Origin: Sphingomonas insulae
GTDB taxonomy: Bacteria; Pseudomonadota; Alphaproteobacteria; Sphingomonadales; Sphingomonadaceae
DNA: 64,000 nt
Assembly: GCF_010450875.1 (NCBI RefSeq)
Contig: NZ_CP048422.1
Coordinates: 1,321,001 to 1,385,000, forward strand
Direction: 5' to 3'
The notes beneath the pieces are model-generated. The model was not told where the DNA came from and ran no database searches. It saw only the letters and a program-made list of their open reading frames with translations. The position numbers and the translations under genes were made by a program. This document shows, piece by piece, positions 55,612 through 64,000 of the stretch. Positions within the stretch are counted from its first letter, which is position 1, and each line of letters starts with the position of its first letter.

Positions 55612-57224
55612 CCGAATTCAACAGGCGCGACGCATTCGGGCTGGCGCTCGCCGGCGGGGCGGCGCTGATCCCCGGCGCGCCCGCGCAGGCCGCCGCGGCG
55701 GGCAAGGACTGCATCCGCCCGTTCGATGCCAGCTGGCGCAAGGGGTTTGACGGCCAGCGTATCGCCGACCTCGGCGACGGGCGCTTCCTCAACCCGTTGA
55801 TCGGCGGCGACCGGCCCGATCCCGCCATTCTGAAGGACGGCGCGGATTATTACATGACCTTTTCCAGCTTCGACAGCTATCCGGGGCTGACGATCTGGCA
55901 CAGCCGCGACCTCGTCAACTGGCGGCCGCGCACCGCGGCGCTGACCCGCAACATCGGCTCGGTCTGGGCGGTCAGCCTGGAAAAGCACGATGGCCGCTAT
56001 TTCCTCTACATTCCGGTCAAGGCCAGTCCGAAGAACGACATCTACGTCATCCATGCCGACCATATCGACGGTCCGTGGTCCGACCCGGTCAGCCTCGGCC
56101 TGCACAGCCATATCGATCCGTGCCACGCGGTCGGCGAGGACGGGTCGCGCTGGCTGTTCCTGTCGGGCGGCGACCGTATCCGCCTGTCCGCCGACGGTCT
56201 GAAGACGGTCGGCGCGGTCGAGCACGTCTACGATCCGTGGCGCTATCCCGACGATTGGGACGTCGAGGGGTTCAGCCCCGAAGGCCCCAAGATCCATCGT
56301 CACGGCGACTGGTTCTACATGATCACCGCGGTCGGCGGCACTGCCGGCCCGCCCACCGGCCACATGGTGATCGTCGCCCGCTCGCGCTCGATCCACGGGC
56401 CATGGGTCAACGATCCCGGCAATCCGATCGTCCGCACCGTTTCCAACGACGAAAAATGGTGGTCGCGCGGCCATGCCAGCCTGGTGCAGGCGCCCGACGA
56501 CAGCTGGTGGTCGGTGTATCACGGTTATGAGAACGGGTTCTGGACGCTGGGCCGGCAGGTGCTGCTCGATCCGGTGCGCTGGACTGCGGACGGCTGGTTC
56601 CGGATGACCGGCGGCGATCTGTCGACGCCGCTGCCCAAACCCAGGGGCGGGCAGGCAGGGCCGCACGGCCAACCGCTCAGCGACGATTTCCGCAGCCCGC
56701 TGAAGCTCGGCGCGAAATGGAATTTCTTCCGCCCCGGCCCGGCCGAGCGCGATCGGGTCCGCATCGACAAGAGTGCGCTGGTGTTGCGGGCGAGCGGCAC
56801 GGCACCGGTCGATTCCTCACCGTTAATGCTGATCGCGGGCGACCAGGCGTATGAATTCCAGTGCGATGTCGAGATCGCACCCGGCGGCACCGCCGGTCTC
56901 GTGCTGTTCTACGACGACAAATTGTATTGCGGCCTCGGCTTCGATGAAAAGCGGTTCGTCACCCACCAATACGGCATCGAACGGGGCCGCCCCGCCAACC
57001 CGCACGGGCGGCGCATGTCGATCCGCATCGCAAACAAGCGGCACATCGTCGCCATCCACACCTCCGGCGACGGCGGGCGGACATGGCAGCGCTTCGACCG
57101 CGGCATGGAGGTGTCGGGCTATCACCACAATGTCCGCGGCGGTTTCCTGATGCTGCGCCCCGGCCTGTATTCGGCGGGGGCAGGCGAGGCGCGGTTCCGC
57201 GACTTCCGGTTCCGCGCGCTATGA
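55608..57224 (+). CDS. Exported GH43 glycoside hydrolase with C-terminal beta-sandwich
   Basis: A 538-residue exported enzyme. A twin-arginine-like signal (RRDAFGLALAGGAALIPG) precedes a GH43 propeller with the classic NPLIGGDRPDPAILKDGADYYMTFS, where the Asp is the general base. GSVWAVSLEKHDGRYFLYIP and PEGPKIHRHGDWFYMITAVGG carry the other acidic residues. The C-terminal 190 residues form a GH43_C2-like concanavalin sandwich (LVLFYDDKLYCGLGFDEKRFV). Beta-xylosidase, alpha-arabinofuranosidase or beta-galactanase-type activity is likely. Start and stop overlap its neighbours by ATGA. Confidence 0.9.
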   Translation: MTEFNRRDAFGLALAGGAALIPGAPAQAAAAGKDCIRPFDASWRKGFDGQRIADLGDGRFLNPLIGGDRPDPAILKDGADYYMTFSSFDSYPGLTIWHSRDLVNWRPRTAALTRNIGSVWAVSLEKHDGRYFLYIPVKASPKNDIYVIHADHIDGPWSDPVSLGLHSHIDPCHAVGEDGSRWLFLSGGDRIRLSADGLKTVGAVEHVYDPWRYPDDWDVEGFSPEGPKIHRHGDWFYMITAVGGTAGPPTGHMVIVARSRSIHGPWVNDPGNPIVRTVSNDEKWWSRGHASLVQAPDDSWWSVYHGYENGFWTLGRQVLLDPVRWTADGWFRMTGGDLSTPLPKPRGGQAGPHGQPLSDDFRSPLKLGAKWNFFRPGPAERDRVRIDKSALVLRASGTAPVDSSPLMLIAGDQAYEFQCDVEIAPGGTAGLVLFYDDKLYCGLGFDEKRFVTHQYGIERGRPANPHGRRMSIRIANKRHIVAIHTSGDGGRTWQRFDRGMEVSGYHHNVRGGFLMLRPGLYSAGAGEARFRDFRFRAL

Positions 57225-59842
57225 GACGACGCGCCATCCTGCTGCTGCTCGCGCTGTCGGATGTCGCCGTCGCGCAGAACCTGCCGTTCCGGGATGCCGC
57301 CCGCCCGGCGGAGCAGCGCGCCGCCGACCTCGTCGCGCGGCTGACGCTGGCGGAAAAGGCGGCGCAGCTGAAGGACGATGCACCGGCGATCCCGCGGCTC
57401 GGCATTCCCGCTTATGCCTGGTGGAGCGAGGGGCTGCACGGTGTCGCGCGGGCAGGCGATGCCACCGTCTTTCCGCAGGCGATCGGCCTGGCTGCGACAT
57501 GGGATGCGCCGCTGGTGCAGGCGGTCGCCGACACCGTGTCGACCGAATTCCGCGCGAAGTACCTCGCGACACGCCATCCCGATGGCAGTTCGGACAAATA
57601 CCGCGGGCTCACCGTCTGGTCGCCCAACGTCAACATCTTCCGCGATCCGCGCTGGGGGCGGGGGCAGGAGACGTTCGGCGAGGACCCGTATCTGACCGGC
57701 AGGATGGGCGTCGCGTTCATCCGCGGCTTGCAGGGGCCGGACGCCGGCCGGCCCCGCACGATCGCCGCGGTGAAGCATTTCGCGGTGCATAGTGGCCCGG
57801 AGGCGGATCGCCACCGCGAGGACGTCCATCCCTCCGCCCACGATCTGGAGGACACGTATCTGCCGGCATTTCGCGCCGCCGTGGTCGAGGGCGGGGTGCA
57901 GGGACTGATGTGCGCCTATAACGCCATCGACGGCGTGCCGGCCTGTGCCAGCCCGCTGCTGGCCAGCCAGGTGCGCGGACGGTGGGGCTTCAAGGGCCAT
58001 GTCGTATCCGATTGCGCGGCGATCGCGGATATCGTGATGCCGACGTCGCATGGTTATGTGCCGACGTCGCAACAGGCGGTGGCGACGGCGCTGAACGCCG
58101 GTACCGACCTGTTCTGCGCCGAATTCGGGCTGGGCAAGAGCCATGATCCGCAGATCATCGTCGATGCCGTGCGGCAGGGGCTGGTGAAGCCCGGCGTGCT
58201 CGATCGGGCGGTAACGCGGCTGTTCGAGGCTCGCTTTCGCCTCGGCGTCATCGGTGTCGGCGCCGCGCCGCGCCCGGCGATCGCCGCCACCGATTTCGAC
58301 ACGCCCGGCCACCGCGCCCGTGCACTGGACGCCGCGCGCAAGTCGATCGTGCTGCTAAAGAACGACGGCGTGCTGCCGATCGCGGGGACCCCCCGGCGCA
58401 TCGCCGTGATCGGCCCGAATGCCGACAGCGTCGATGCGCTGGTCGGCAATTATGCGGGGACGCCGTCGGCGCCGGTGACGGTGCTGGCGGGGTTGCGGCA
58501 GCGGTATCCGCAGGCTGACATAAGTTTCGTCGAGGGCACGGGTCTGGTCGGCGCGCCATTGAAACCGGTGCCGGCGGATGTGCTGTGCATCGATCGCGAC
58601 TGTGGCACCCGAGGCGTCCGCGTCGACGAATTCGCGGGGACGGCGCTGGCCGGTGCACCGGTGCGTGCGGCCACCGATACGGCGGTGCGCTTTGGCTGGG
58701 GACGGCCCGAACGGCGCGAGCGTGCGACGTCGATCCGCTGGACCGGCTATGTGACCGCGGCCGAGACGGGGCCGTACCGCTTTCGCCTGACCGGCGATGG
58801 CGGCTATCGCATCCGGGTGGACGGTCGCACCGTCGTCGATGCCTGGGATGCCGCCGATCCCGCGTCGATCGCGGATGGCGAGATCGCGTTGCGGGCGGGG
58901 CAACGCTATCCGCTGGTGGTCGAGGCGATCCAGACGGGCGGGCGCGGCGATCAACGGCTGGAATGGAGCAATTTCGGGGCGCGCGGCGATGCCGCGGTCG
59001 CGGCGGCCCGCGATGCCGACCTCGTCGTGTTCGTCGCCGGACTGACCGCGAAGCTGGAGGGCGAGGAGATGCGCGTCCACGCACCCGGCTTTGCCGGCGG
59101 GGATCGCACCAGTCTCGATCTGCCGCGCCCGCAGCAGGACCTGCTGGAACGGGTGCAGGCGACGGGCCGGCCGCTGGTGCTGGTGCTGATGAACGGCAGC
59201 GCGCTGGGTGTGGACTGGGCCGATCGCCATGTCGGTGCGATCGTAGAGGCATGGTATCCGGGCGGCGAGGGCGGGCAGGCCGTGGCCGAGATGATCGCCG
59301 GGGACTTCAGCCCCGCCGGGCGATTGCCGGTCACGTTCTACCGCGATGCCGGGCAGTTGCCGCCGTTCGGGGATTATCGGATGGCGGGGCGGACGTATCG
59401 CTATTTTACCGGCGAACCGCTGTATCGCTTCGGTCACGGCCTCAGCTACACCCGGTTCGCCTATGGCACGCCGCAATTGGGCCGGGCGCGCATCCGCGCC
59501 GGCGATACGGCGACGCTGAGCGTCCGCGTCACCAACACAGGGCATGTCGACGGCGACGAGGTCGTCCAGCTCTACGGATCGCAGGCGGCGCCCGGGGCGC
59601 CGCTGCGGGCGCTGATGGGGTTCGCGCGCATCACGCTGAAGGCCGGCGAAAGCCGCGACGTGCGCTTCGCCATCGATCCGCGGACGATGAGCGTCGTCGA
59701 CCCGGCGGGGCGTCGTGCCGTCGCGCCGGGCATCGTCGATCTGTGGGTCGGCGGCGGCCAGCCGGGCGCCGCGGCCGGCCACAAGCCACCCGCGGGCGCG
59801 GCGACGCGCCTGACGATCACCGGCACCCATGCGCTCGACTGA
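57221..59842 (+). CDS. Exported GH3 glycoside hydrolase with PA14 domain
   Basis: An 873-residue GH3 enzyme that hydrolyses beta-linked sugars from oligosaccharides. After the signal (LLLLALSDVAVAQ) come the GH3 N-domain (WWSEGLHGVARAG, WSPNVNIFRDPRWGRGQETFGEDPYL) and the nucleophile D264 in VVSDCAAI. The C-domain is split by a PA14 domain (about residues 455-600: TSIRWTGYVTAAETGPYRFRLTGDGGYRIRVDG), as in several beta-glucosidases and beta-xylosidases. A fibronectin III-like domain (VRVTNTGHVDGDEVVQLY) closes the protein. Substrate is not fixed; xylosidase or glucosidase fits the locus. Start overlaps the GH43 stop. Confidence 0.93.
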   Translation: MRRRAILLLLALSDVAVAQNLPFRDAARPAEQRAADLVARLTLAEKAAQLKDDAPAIPRLGIPAYAWWSEGLHGVARAGDATVFPQAIGLAATWDAPLVQAVADTVSTEFRAKYLATRHPDGSSDKYRGLTVWSPNVNIFRDPRWGRGQETFGEDPYLTGRMGVAFIRGLQGPDAGRPRTIAAVKHFAVHSGPEADRHREDVHPSAHDLEDTYLPAFRAAVVEGGVQGLMCAYNAIDGVPACASPLLASQVRGRWGFKGHVVSDCAAIADIVMPTSHGYVPTSQQAVATALNAGTDLFCAEFGLGKSHDPQIIVDAVRQGLVKPGVLDRAVTRLFEARFRLGVIGVGAAPRPAIAATDFDTPGHRARALDAARKSIVLLKNDGVLPIAGTPRRIAVIGPNADSVDALVGNYAGTPSAPVTVLAGLRQRYPQADISFVEGTGLVGAPLKPVPADVLCIDRDCGTRGVRVDEFAGTALAGAPVRAATDTAVRFGWGRPERRERATSIRWTGYVTAAETGPYRFRLTGDGGYRIRVDGRTVVDAWDAADPASIADGEIALRAGQRYPLVVEAIQTGGRGDQRLEWSNFGARGDAAVAAARDADLVVFVAGLTAKLEGEEMRVHAPGFAGGDRTSLDLPRPQQDLLERVQATGRPLVLVLMNGSALGVDWADRHVGAIVEAWYPGGEGGQAVAEMIAGDFSPAGRLPVTFYRDAGQLPPFGDYRMAGRTYRYFTGEPLYRFGHGLSYTRFAYGTPQLGRARIRAGDTATLSVRVTNTGHVDGDEVVQLYGSQAAPGAPLRALMGFARITLKAGESRDVRFAIDPRTMSVVDPAGRRAVAPGIVDLWVGGGQPGAAAGHKPPAGAATRLTITGTHALD

Positions 59843-59878
59843 GGTTGCCGGGCCAATGCACAGACAGGGGATATCGTC

Positions 59879-60697
59879 ATGATCCGTAGCATCATCAGTG
59901 CGATCGGCGCGATCACGGCCGCCGCCGCGGCGCCTGCGCAAATGGCGCCGCCGCCCGGCAGCCCGCCGGTCCGCAGCATCGAACCGTCGAAGGTCATCCT
60001 GGTCGGCGATTCGACCACCGCCGTGATCGGCGGCTGGGGGCCGGCATTTTGCGCCGACCACGTCACCTCGTTTCTCGCCTGCGTCAATCTGGCGCGGGGC
60101 GGGCGCAGTTCCGGCAATTACCGGTGGGAAGGATCGTGGAAGATCGCGCTCAGCGAGATGCGCGTACCGGGCTATCGGACGACCTGGGTGCTTATCCAGT
60201 TCGGCCACAACGACCAGCCGGGCAAGCCGGGCCGTTCGACCGACCTTGCGACCGGATACCCCGAAAACCTGCGTCGTTACGTCCGCGAGGCTCGCGCGGC
60301 GGGCGCGGTCCCGATCCTGGTGACGCCGTTGACGCGGCGCATCTTCGCCGACGGCCGGCTGGTCGACGATCTCGCCCCGTGGGCGGCGGCCACACGACGG
60401 GTTGCCACCGAGCTGAAGGTGCCGCTGCTCGACCTGCATGCCGACAGCCGTGCGGTCGTCGAGGCGCTGGGGCCGGCGGTGTCGCAGATGTTCGCGCAAC
60501 TGCCGCCGGGGTCTCCGCCGGCCGGTCCGGGCGCGGCCGCCGCGGGGACGGAGGTGCAGGTGCAGCCGCTCGCGACCCCCAGGCTGTCGTTCGACAACAC
60601 GCATCTCGGCAAGCAGGGTGCCGCCGTGTTTGCGACGATCGTGACGAAAGAGCTGGCTCAGGCCGTGCCCGACATGCGGCCGCTGCTGGTGCCCTGA
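59879..60697 (+). CDS. Rhamnogalacturonan acetylesterase, carbohydrate esterase family 12
   Basis: A 272-residue exported SGNH esterase that removes acetyl groups from rhamnogalacturonan. After a signal (IISAIGAITAAAAAPA) come block I VILVGDSTT with S45, block II NLARGGRSS, block III QFGHND and the catalytic D239-x-x-H242 in DNTHLGKQG. The GRSS and GHND details agree with CE12. caggggat sits 6 bp upstream of the ATG. It is the last gene of the pectin locus. Confidence 0.9.
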   Translation: MIRSIISAIGAITAAAAAPAQMAPPPGSPPVRSIEPSKVILVGDSTTAVIGGWGPAFCADHVTSFLACVNLARGGRSSGNYRWEGSWKIALSEMRVPGYRTTWVLIQFGHNDQPGKPGRSTDLATGYPENLRRYVREARAAGAVPILVTPLTRRIFADGRLVDDLAPWAAATRRVATELKVPLLDLHADSRAVVEALGPAVSQMFAQLPPGSPPAGPGAAAAGTEVQVQPLATPRLSFDNTHLGKQGAAVFATIVTKELAQAVPDMRPLLVP

Positions 60698-60813
60698 GAT
60701 ACGGACGGCGATCGCACCGTCAGCCACTGCACCATTTCGATCCTATTTCGAACCATTCTAACATGCTGGTAACTTTGCCCGTCGTATCCTGATCGCCGAG
60801 GAGGAGCGTCGGG

Positions 60814-62907
60814 GTGCGGATATCCATTGCCAGTCGCGTGTCCGTGGCGTGTGCTGCCCTGCTGGTCCTGTCGCTGCTCGTGGCGATGCTCAGCCTGCGC
60901 GCCGGAGAGCATCTGCAGGCGGGCAACCGGCAGATCGACGGGCTGACCCATATGTTGCGCACGCAGGATCGCGACGACGCCCTGCAACGACAATTGCGGC
61001 TGGCGGTCGGCGAGGTCACGCGCGACGCCGAGCAGCACAAGCCGATCGCGCCCGCACGCTGGCGCAGTCTGGACGACAGCCTGCGCGCATTTGCCAGCAC
61101 GGGTGCGCCATCACCGGCCGACTTGCCGCCCGCGGTGACCGCCGCGATGGGCGAAACGCTGCGCGCCACCCGCGCCTTCGTGCCGGTCGCGGAGCATCTC
61201 GTCATCCTCGCCCGGCGCGATCCGGCAGCGATCAAGGCGGCGATGCCGGACTTTCTCGCCGCGCTGAAACGGCTGGAGACATCCCGCACCGATGTGCGCG
61301 AGGCGCTGGGCATGGCGATCGAGGCGGCGATCACCGCGAACATCGCGCTGACCCAGGCCAGCGCCATACGACTGACCATCGTCGCTATCGCCGCTGCGGC
61401 GCTGCTGTTCGCCTCCGCCGCTTGGCTGCGGCTGCGACTGGTGGCGCCGATCGTCACGATCGCCGCGCGGCTGCGCAGCTTCGACAGCGAACAGCCGGAA
61501 GCGGCAAGGGTGCCGGGGCTGCGGCGGACGGACGAACTGGGCGACCTGGCGCGTGGGCTGTCGGAATATCGCCAGGCGGTGGAGGAACGGCGCATCGCCC
61601 AGCGCCGCATCGATTTCCTGGCGCACCACGATGCGCTGACCGGCCTGCCCAACCGTCTGGCGTTTGAAAGCCGGCTGGCGCACGAATTGGCCCGAAGCCG
61701 CCGCACCGGCGATCAGGTGGCGGTGTTCGCGATCGACATGGACGGGTTCAAGGCGATCAACGACCGTCATGGTCATGCCGGCGGCGACGATGCCCTGCGT
61801 CGGGCGGCGCGCCTGCTGTCCGGGTGCAGTCGCGCCGACGATCTGGTCGCACGGATCGGCGGCGACGAGTTCGCCATCGTGCAGGCGGCGGCCGGGCAGC
61901 CGCAGGCGGCCGAGGCGCTGCTGGCGCGGATCGCGGCGGCGGTGGCGGACACGGCGGGCGCCGAGGTCGCGATCCGGATGAGCATCGGCGTCGCCGTGGC
62001 GGCCGGGGAGCAGGCAACCGACGATCTGTACAATGACGCGGATATCGCATTGTACCGCGCCAAGTCCGACGGCGGAAACACCGGGCGCTTCTACGACACG
62101 GGTTTGCAGGACGAGATCAGGCTGAAGCGACGGCTGGGTCGCGACCTGGAGACCGCCATCGAGAATGACCAGTGCTACGTCGTGTTCCAGCCGATCGCGA
62201 CCAGCGCGATGCGGATCGTCGGCTATGAGGCGCTGTTGCGCTGGCGACATCCGGAACTGGGCGAGATCGCGCCGTCCCAGTTCATCCCGATCGCCGAATC
62301 CACCGGCTGGATCGGGACGATCGGACGCTGGATGGCGGACCGTGCGCTGGCGGCGGCGGCGACGTGGCGATCCGACCTGACGCTGTCGCTCAACCTGTCG
62401 CCGTTGCAGTTCCGCGATGCCGATCTGGTCGACACGCTGCTGGGCCTGGCCGAACGGCGTGGCATCGCGCCCGATCGGCTGGCGTTCGAGGTGACCGAGA
62501 GCGCGACATTGCTGGGGCACCACCGCGATACCGTGCTGGCGATGCTACGCCGGTTGCAGGATGCCGGCGCCCGTATCGTCATGGACGATTTCGGCACGGG
62601 CCATTCGTCGTTGAGCAACCTCAAGGACTTTCGGTTCGACGCTTTGAAGATCGACAGGAGCTTCGTCGCGGCGATGCTGGTCGACCAGCCCTCCGCCTCG
62701 ATCATCAGGGCGACGATCGGGCTGGGACGCAGCCTGGGCGCGGTGATCGTCGCCGAGGGCGTCGAGCAGCAGCGGCAGCTGGACGTATTGCGCGAATGGG
62801 GCTGCGACCAGGTGCAGGGCTATCTGATCGGACGTCCCGCGCGCGATGTCGCCGCCGGTGCCCGGCGGAGTCGGCGTGACGCCCTGGTGGATCAACTGCG
62901 CACGTAG
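60814..62907 (+). CDS. GGDEF-EAL bifunctional c-di-GMP protein with periplasmic sensor
   Basis: A 697-residue inner-membrane signalling protein. The N-terminal segment (ACAALLVLSLLVAMLSL) and a second hydrophobic segment (LTIVAIAAAALLFASAAWL, about 186-204) bracket a helical periplasmic sensor. A HAMP-like stretch leads to a GGDEF domain with intact GGDEF (349-353) and an EAL domain with EAL (472-474) and DDFGTG (591-596). Both cyclase and phosphodiesterase activity are possible. It starts with GTG at 60814, with gaggaggag upstream. The end overlaps the convergent SleB gene by 16 bp. Confidence 0.93.
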   Translation: MRISIASRVSVACAALLVLSLLVAMLSLRAGEHLQAGNRQIDGLTHMLRTQDRDDALQRQLRLAVGEVTRDAEQHKPIAPARWRSLDDSLRAFASTGAPSPADLPPAVTAAMGETLRATRAFVPVAEHLVILARRDPAAIKAAMPDFLAALKRLETSRTDVREALGMAIEAAITANIALTQASAIRLTIVAIAAAALLFASAAWLRLRLVAPIVTIAARLRSFDSEQPEAARVPGLRRTDELGDLARGLSEYRQAVEERRIAQRRIDFLAHHDALTGLPNRLAFESRLAHELARSRRTGDQVAVFAIDMDGFKAINDRHGHAGGDDALRRAARLLSGCSRADDLVARIGGDEFAIVQAAAGQPQAAEALLARIAAAVADTAGAEVAIRMSIGVAVAAGEQATDDLYNDADIALYRAKSDGGNTGRFYDTGLQDEIRLKRRLGRDLETAIENDQCYVVFQPIATSAMRIVGYEALLRWRHPELGEIAPSQFIPIAESTGWIGTIGRWMADRALAAAATWRSDLTLSLNLSPLQFRDADLVDTLLGLAERRGIAPDRLAFEVTESATLLGHHRDTVLAMLRRLQDAGARIVMDDFGTGHSSLSNLKDFRFDALKIDRSFVAAMLVDQPSASIIRATIGLGRSLGAVIVAEGVEQQRQLDVLREWGCDQVQGYLIGRPARDVAAGARRSRRDALVDQLRT

Positions 62908-63554
62908 AACAGGTGGGTGCCGACCCGCGCGATCTTGACCAGGGAATCGCGCCAATAGGGCACCATCCAGTCGGTGTGATAATGCGTCGCCCGGCCGACG
63001 TCGGCAAAGACGTCGCCGGCCAGCGCCCGCCGTGCCGCGCGCCGGGCCGCGCCCCAGCCGACATGCACCGGCCGCCGCCGGAACGAGCCATCGCAGGTGA
63101 ACGAGAACTGGCAGCCGGTGGCGCGGGTCGCGCCCTGATAGACGACGCCGCACACCGTCTTGGCGAAACCGGGTGCGCGCACCCGATTGAGAATCACCTG
63201 GATCACCGCACGCTGGCCGCGGCGATCGTCGCCGGCTTCGTAGAGCGCGGCGGTCGCGAGGCATTCGATCGCCTGTTCGCGGGCTGCCGGACCGCCGCGG
63301 AACCGGTAGCGCGCCGCCCGCAATCGTCGGCCGACGTCGATCGGCACTGCGGCGTTCGACAGCCGCGCCTCCGCCATGGTCAGCGGCCGGGCATCGTCGG
63401 CAGGTGCGACGACCGGCCACGGGCCGATCGCCCCGGCGAAGATCGCGATCAACGTGGCGATGCCGAGCAGCAGTAGCCAGCGTTCCGACGACAGGTCGCG
63501 CCGCGCGCGCCGGCGTGATGCCCGGCGGGGGGTAGGGGATCGTCGCTGCGCCAT
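62892..63554 (-). CDS. Cell wall hydrolase, SleB/CwlJ-like
   Basis: A 220-residue protein. A strongly basic N-terminus (about residues 1-25) precedes one membrane segment (WLLLLGIATLIAIFAGAIGPW) and an SLT-like Hydrolase_2 domain. The domain has CLATAALYEAGDDRRGQRAVIQVILNRVR with the catalytic Glu, GVVYQGATRATGCQFSFTCDG and ADVGRATHYHTDWMVPYW. It probably acts on peptidoglycan in the periplasm. In Gram-negatives such proteins are unrelated to sporulation. It converges on the GGDEF-EAL gene. Confidence 0.9.
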   Translation of the reverse strand: MAQRRSPTPRRASRRRARRDLSSERWLLLLGIATLIAIFAGAIGPWPVVAPADDARPLTMAEARLSNAAVPIDVGRRLRAARYRFRGGPAAREQAIECLATAALYEAGDDRRGQRAVIQVILNRVRAPGFAKTVCGVVYQGATRATGCQFSFTCDGSFRRRPVHVGWGAARRAARRALAGDVFADVGRATHYHTDWMVPYWRDSLVKIARVGTHLFYVRS

Positions 63555-63712
63555 TACACCCGGATGTAGCGCATCCGCATCGCCGGATCAGCCCGTCGCA
63601 GGCGGCCACGTGCGCGTGCATTTCTTGCATGTGGCCATGTCGTTTTTGCATTTGCGCAGGCGGTTGCTGCGCTGCACAAAGTCCGTGCCTTTCAGGCATC
63701 CTCTCCTAAAAA

Positions 63713-63750
63713 CTTTCCGGCCGGTCGTTTCTTGATCGGCCTTTCTTTTG
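63713..63750. terminator. Bidirectional hairpin terminator
   Basis: An 8-bp stem (ggccggtc / gatcggcc, one G-T pair) with a 7-base loop has T-rich tails on both strands (tttctttt on plus, TTTTT on minus). On the minus strand it follows the stop of the partial acidic-protein gene. On the plus strand no gene precedes it, which raises the possibility of a small RNA. Confidence 0.7.
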
Positions 63751-63758
63751 CCTGTCGT

Positions 63759-64000
63759 TCAGACCCGCTCGATCAGCACGATCTCGCCCTCGACCTCGAT
63801 ATCCTCATCGTCATCGCCGTCGAAGCCTTCGGGCATGTCGAATTCAGCGGTCCAGTCGTAGACCTTTTCGGGGCCGCCGCCATCGATCCAGACGCGAACC
63901 GCACCCTGCGTGATCTCTCCGCCCATCGCGCCGACGAAGTCGGTGACGAGCGCATCGGCCGCGCTTTCGTGGTCGGTGACGCCGGGAATGCTGGCGGCTG
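63759..64000 (-). CDS. Acidic hypothetical protein (5' end outside window)
   Basis: The last 80 codons of a minus-strand gene that continues past the window. The visible part reads SIPGVTDHESAADALVTDFVGAM, then AVRVWIDGGGPEKVYDWTAEFDMPEGF and ends with a very acidic segment (DGDDDEDIEVEGEIVLIERV). Codon use is like its neighbours, and the bidirectional terminator follows its stop. I do not recognise the family. It has no start codon in the window. Confidence 0.65.
   Translation of the reverse strand, partial: AASIPGVTDHESAADALVTDFVGAMGGEITQGAVRVWIDGGGPEKVYDWTAEFDMPEGFDGDDDEDIEVEGEIVLIERV

Overview
The window looks like chromosomal DNA of a Sphingomonas-type alphaproteobacterium. The DNA is GC-rich and genes are densely packed, with many ATGA or TGATG start/stop overlaps. 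Family content supports this: large TonB-dependent receptors, an HWE-family histidine kinase, a type I glnBA pair behind a sigma-54-like promoter, an EcfG-like promoter in front of a csbD gene, a ThiS-ThiG fusion, and a short-form 6-phosphogluconate dehydrogenase. The genus is inferred from these features; no rRNA or tRNA gene was seen to confirm it.

Layout. 1-11.3 kb holds mixed housekeeping genes: the end of a HerA-like ATPase, an M20 amidohydrolase, a 2OG-Fe(II) oxygenase, an M23 peptidase, an erpA-xthA-outer-membrane-protein run, an M13 metallopeptidase, and an amino acid permease joined to an MTA/purine nucleoside phosphorylase. 11.3-21.2 kb has aconitase, a GAF protein, an L,D-transpeptidase and a set of small poorly characterised genes (Lys-Pro repeat protein, membrane-tailed HTH protein, small helical proteins, phasin-like protein, GNAT acetyltransferase). 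21.2-27.35 kb is a complete RND efflux operon (adaptor, pump, outer-membrane channel) on the minus strand. 27.5-34.2 kb is a pentose-phosphate cluster: rpiA, then tkt-tal, then gnd with two HAD phosphatase-like genes. 34.4-39.3 kb, on the minus strand, holds glnB-glnA, an ArsC-like protein, and aroQ-accB-accC. 39.3-45.9 kb has a long imperfect inverted repeat, the thiS-thiG fusion, csbD, a small lipoprotein, a ThDP enzyme, and an HWE kinase with a receiver-only response regulator.

46-60.7 kb is the main accessory block. After a siderophore-type TonB receptor comes a pectin-utilisation locus: a PL10 pectate lyase divergent from a pectin methylesterase, a 1,188-residue TonB receptor, two GH43 enzymes, a GH3 enzyme with a PA14 insert, and a CE12 rhamnogalacturonan acetylesterase. 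Almost all carry export signals, which suggests stepwise demethylation, cleavage, side-chain removal, deacetylation and TonB-driven uptake of pectin fragments. Two closely related palindromes centred on ACCGGT, one between the divergent lyase and esterase genes and one inside the esterase gene, look like operators for a LacI-type regulator that is not in the window. The window closes with a GGDEF-EAL protein, a SleB-type cell-wall hydrolase, a possible small RNA or terminator region and the 3' part of an acidic protein.

No CRISPR array, insertion sequence, integrase or prophage was seen. I saw no clear radically new system. The items most worth follow-up are the pectin operators, the ThiS-ThiG fusion with buried glycines, the Gly/Thr repeat in the efflux channel, the HAD pair in the gnd operon, and the membrane-tailed HTH gene with its partner.
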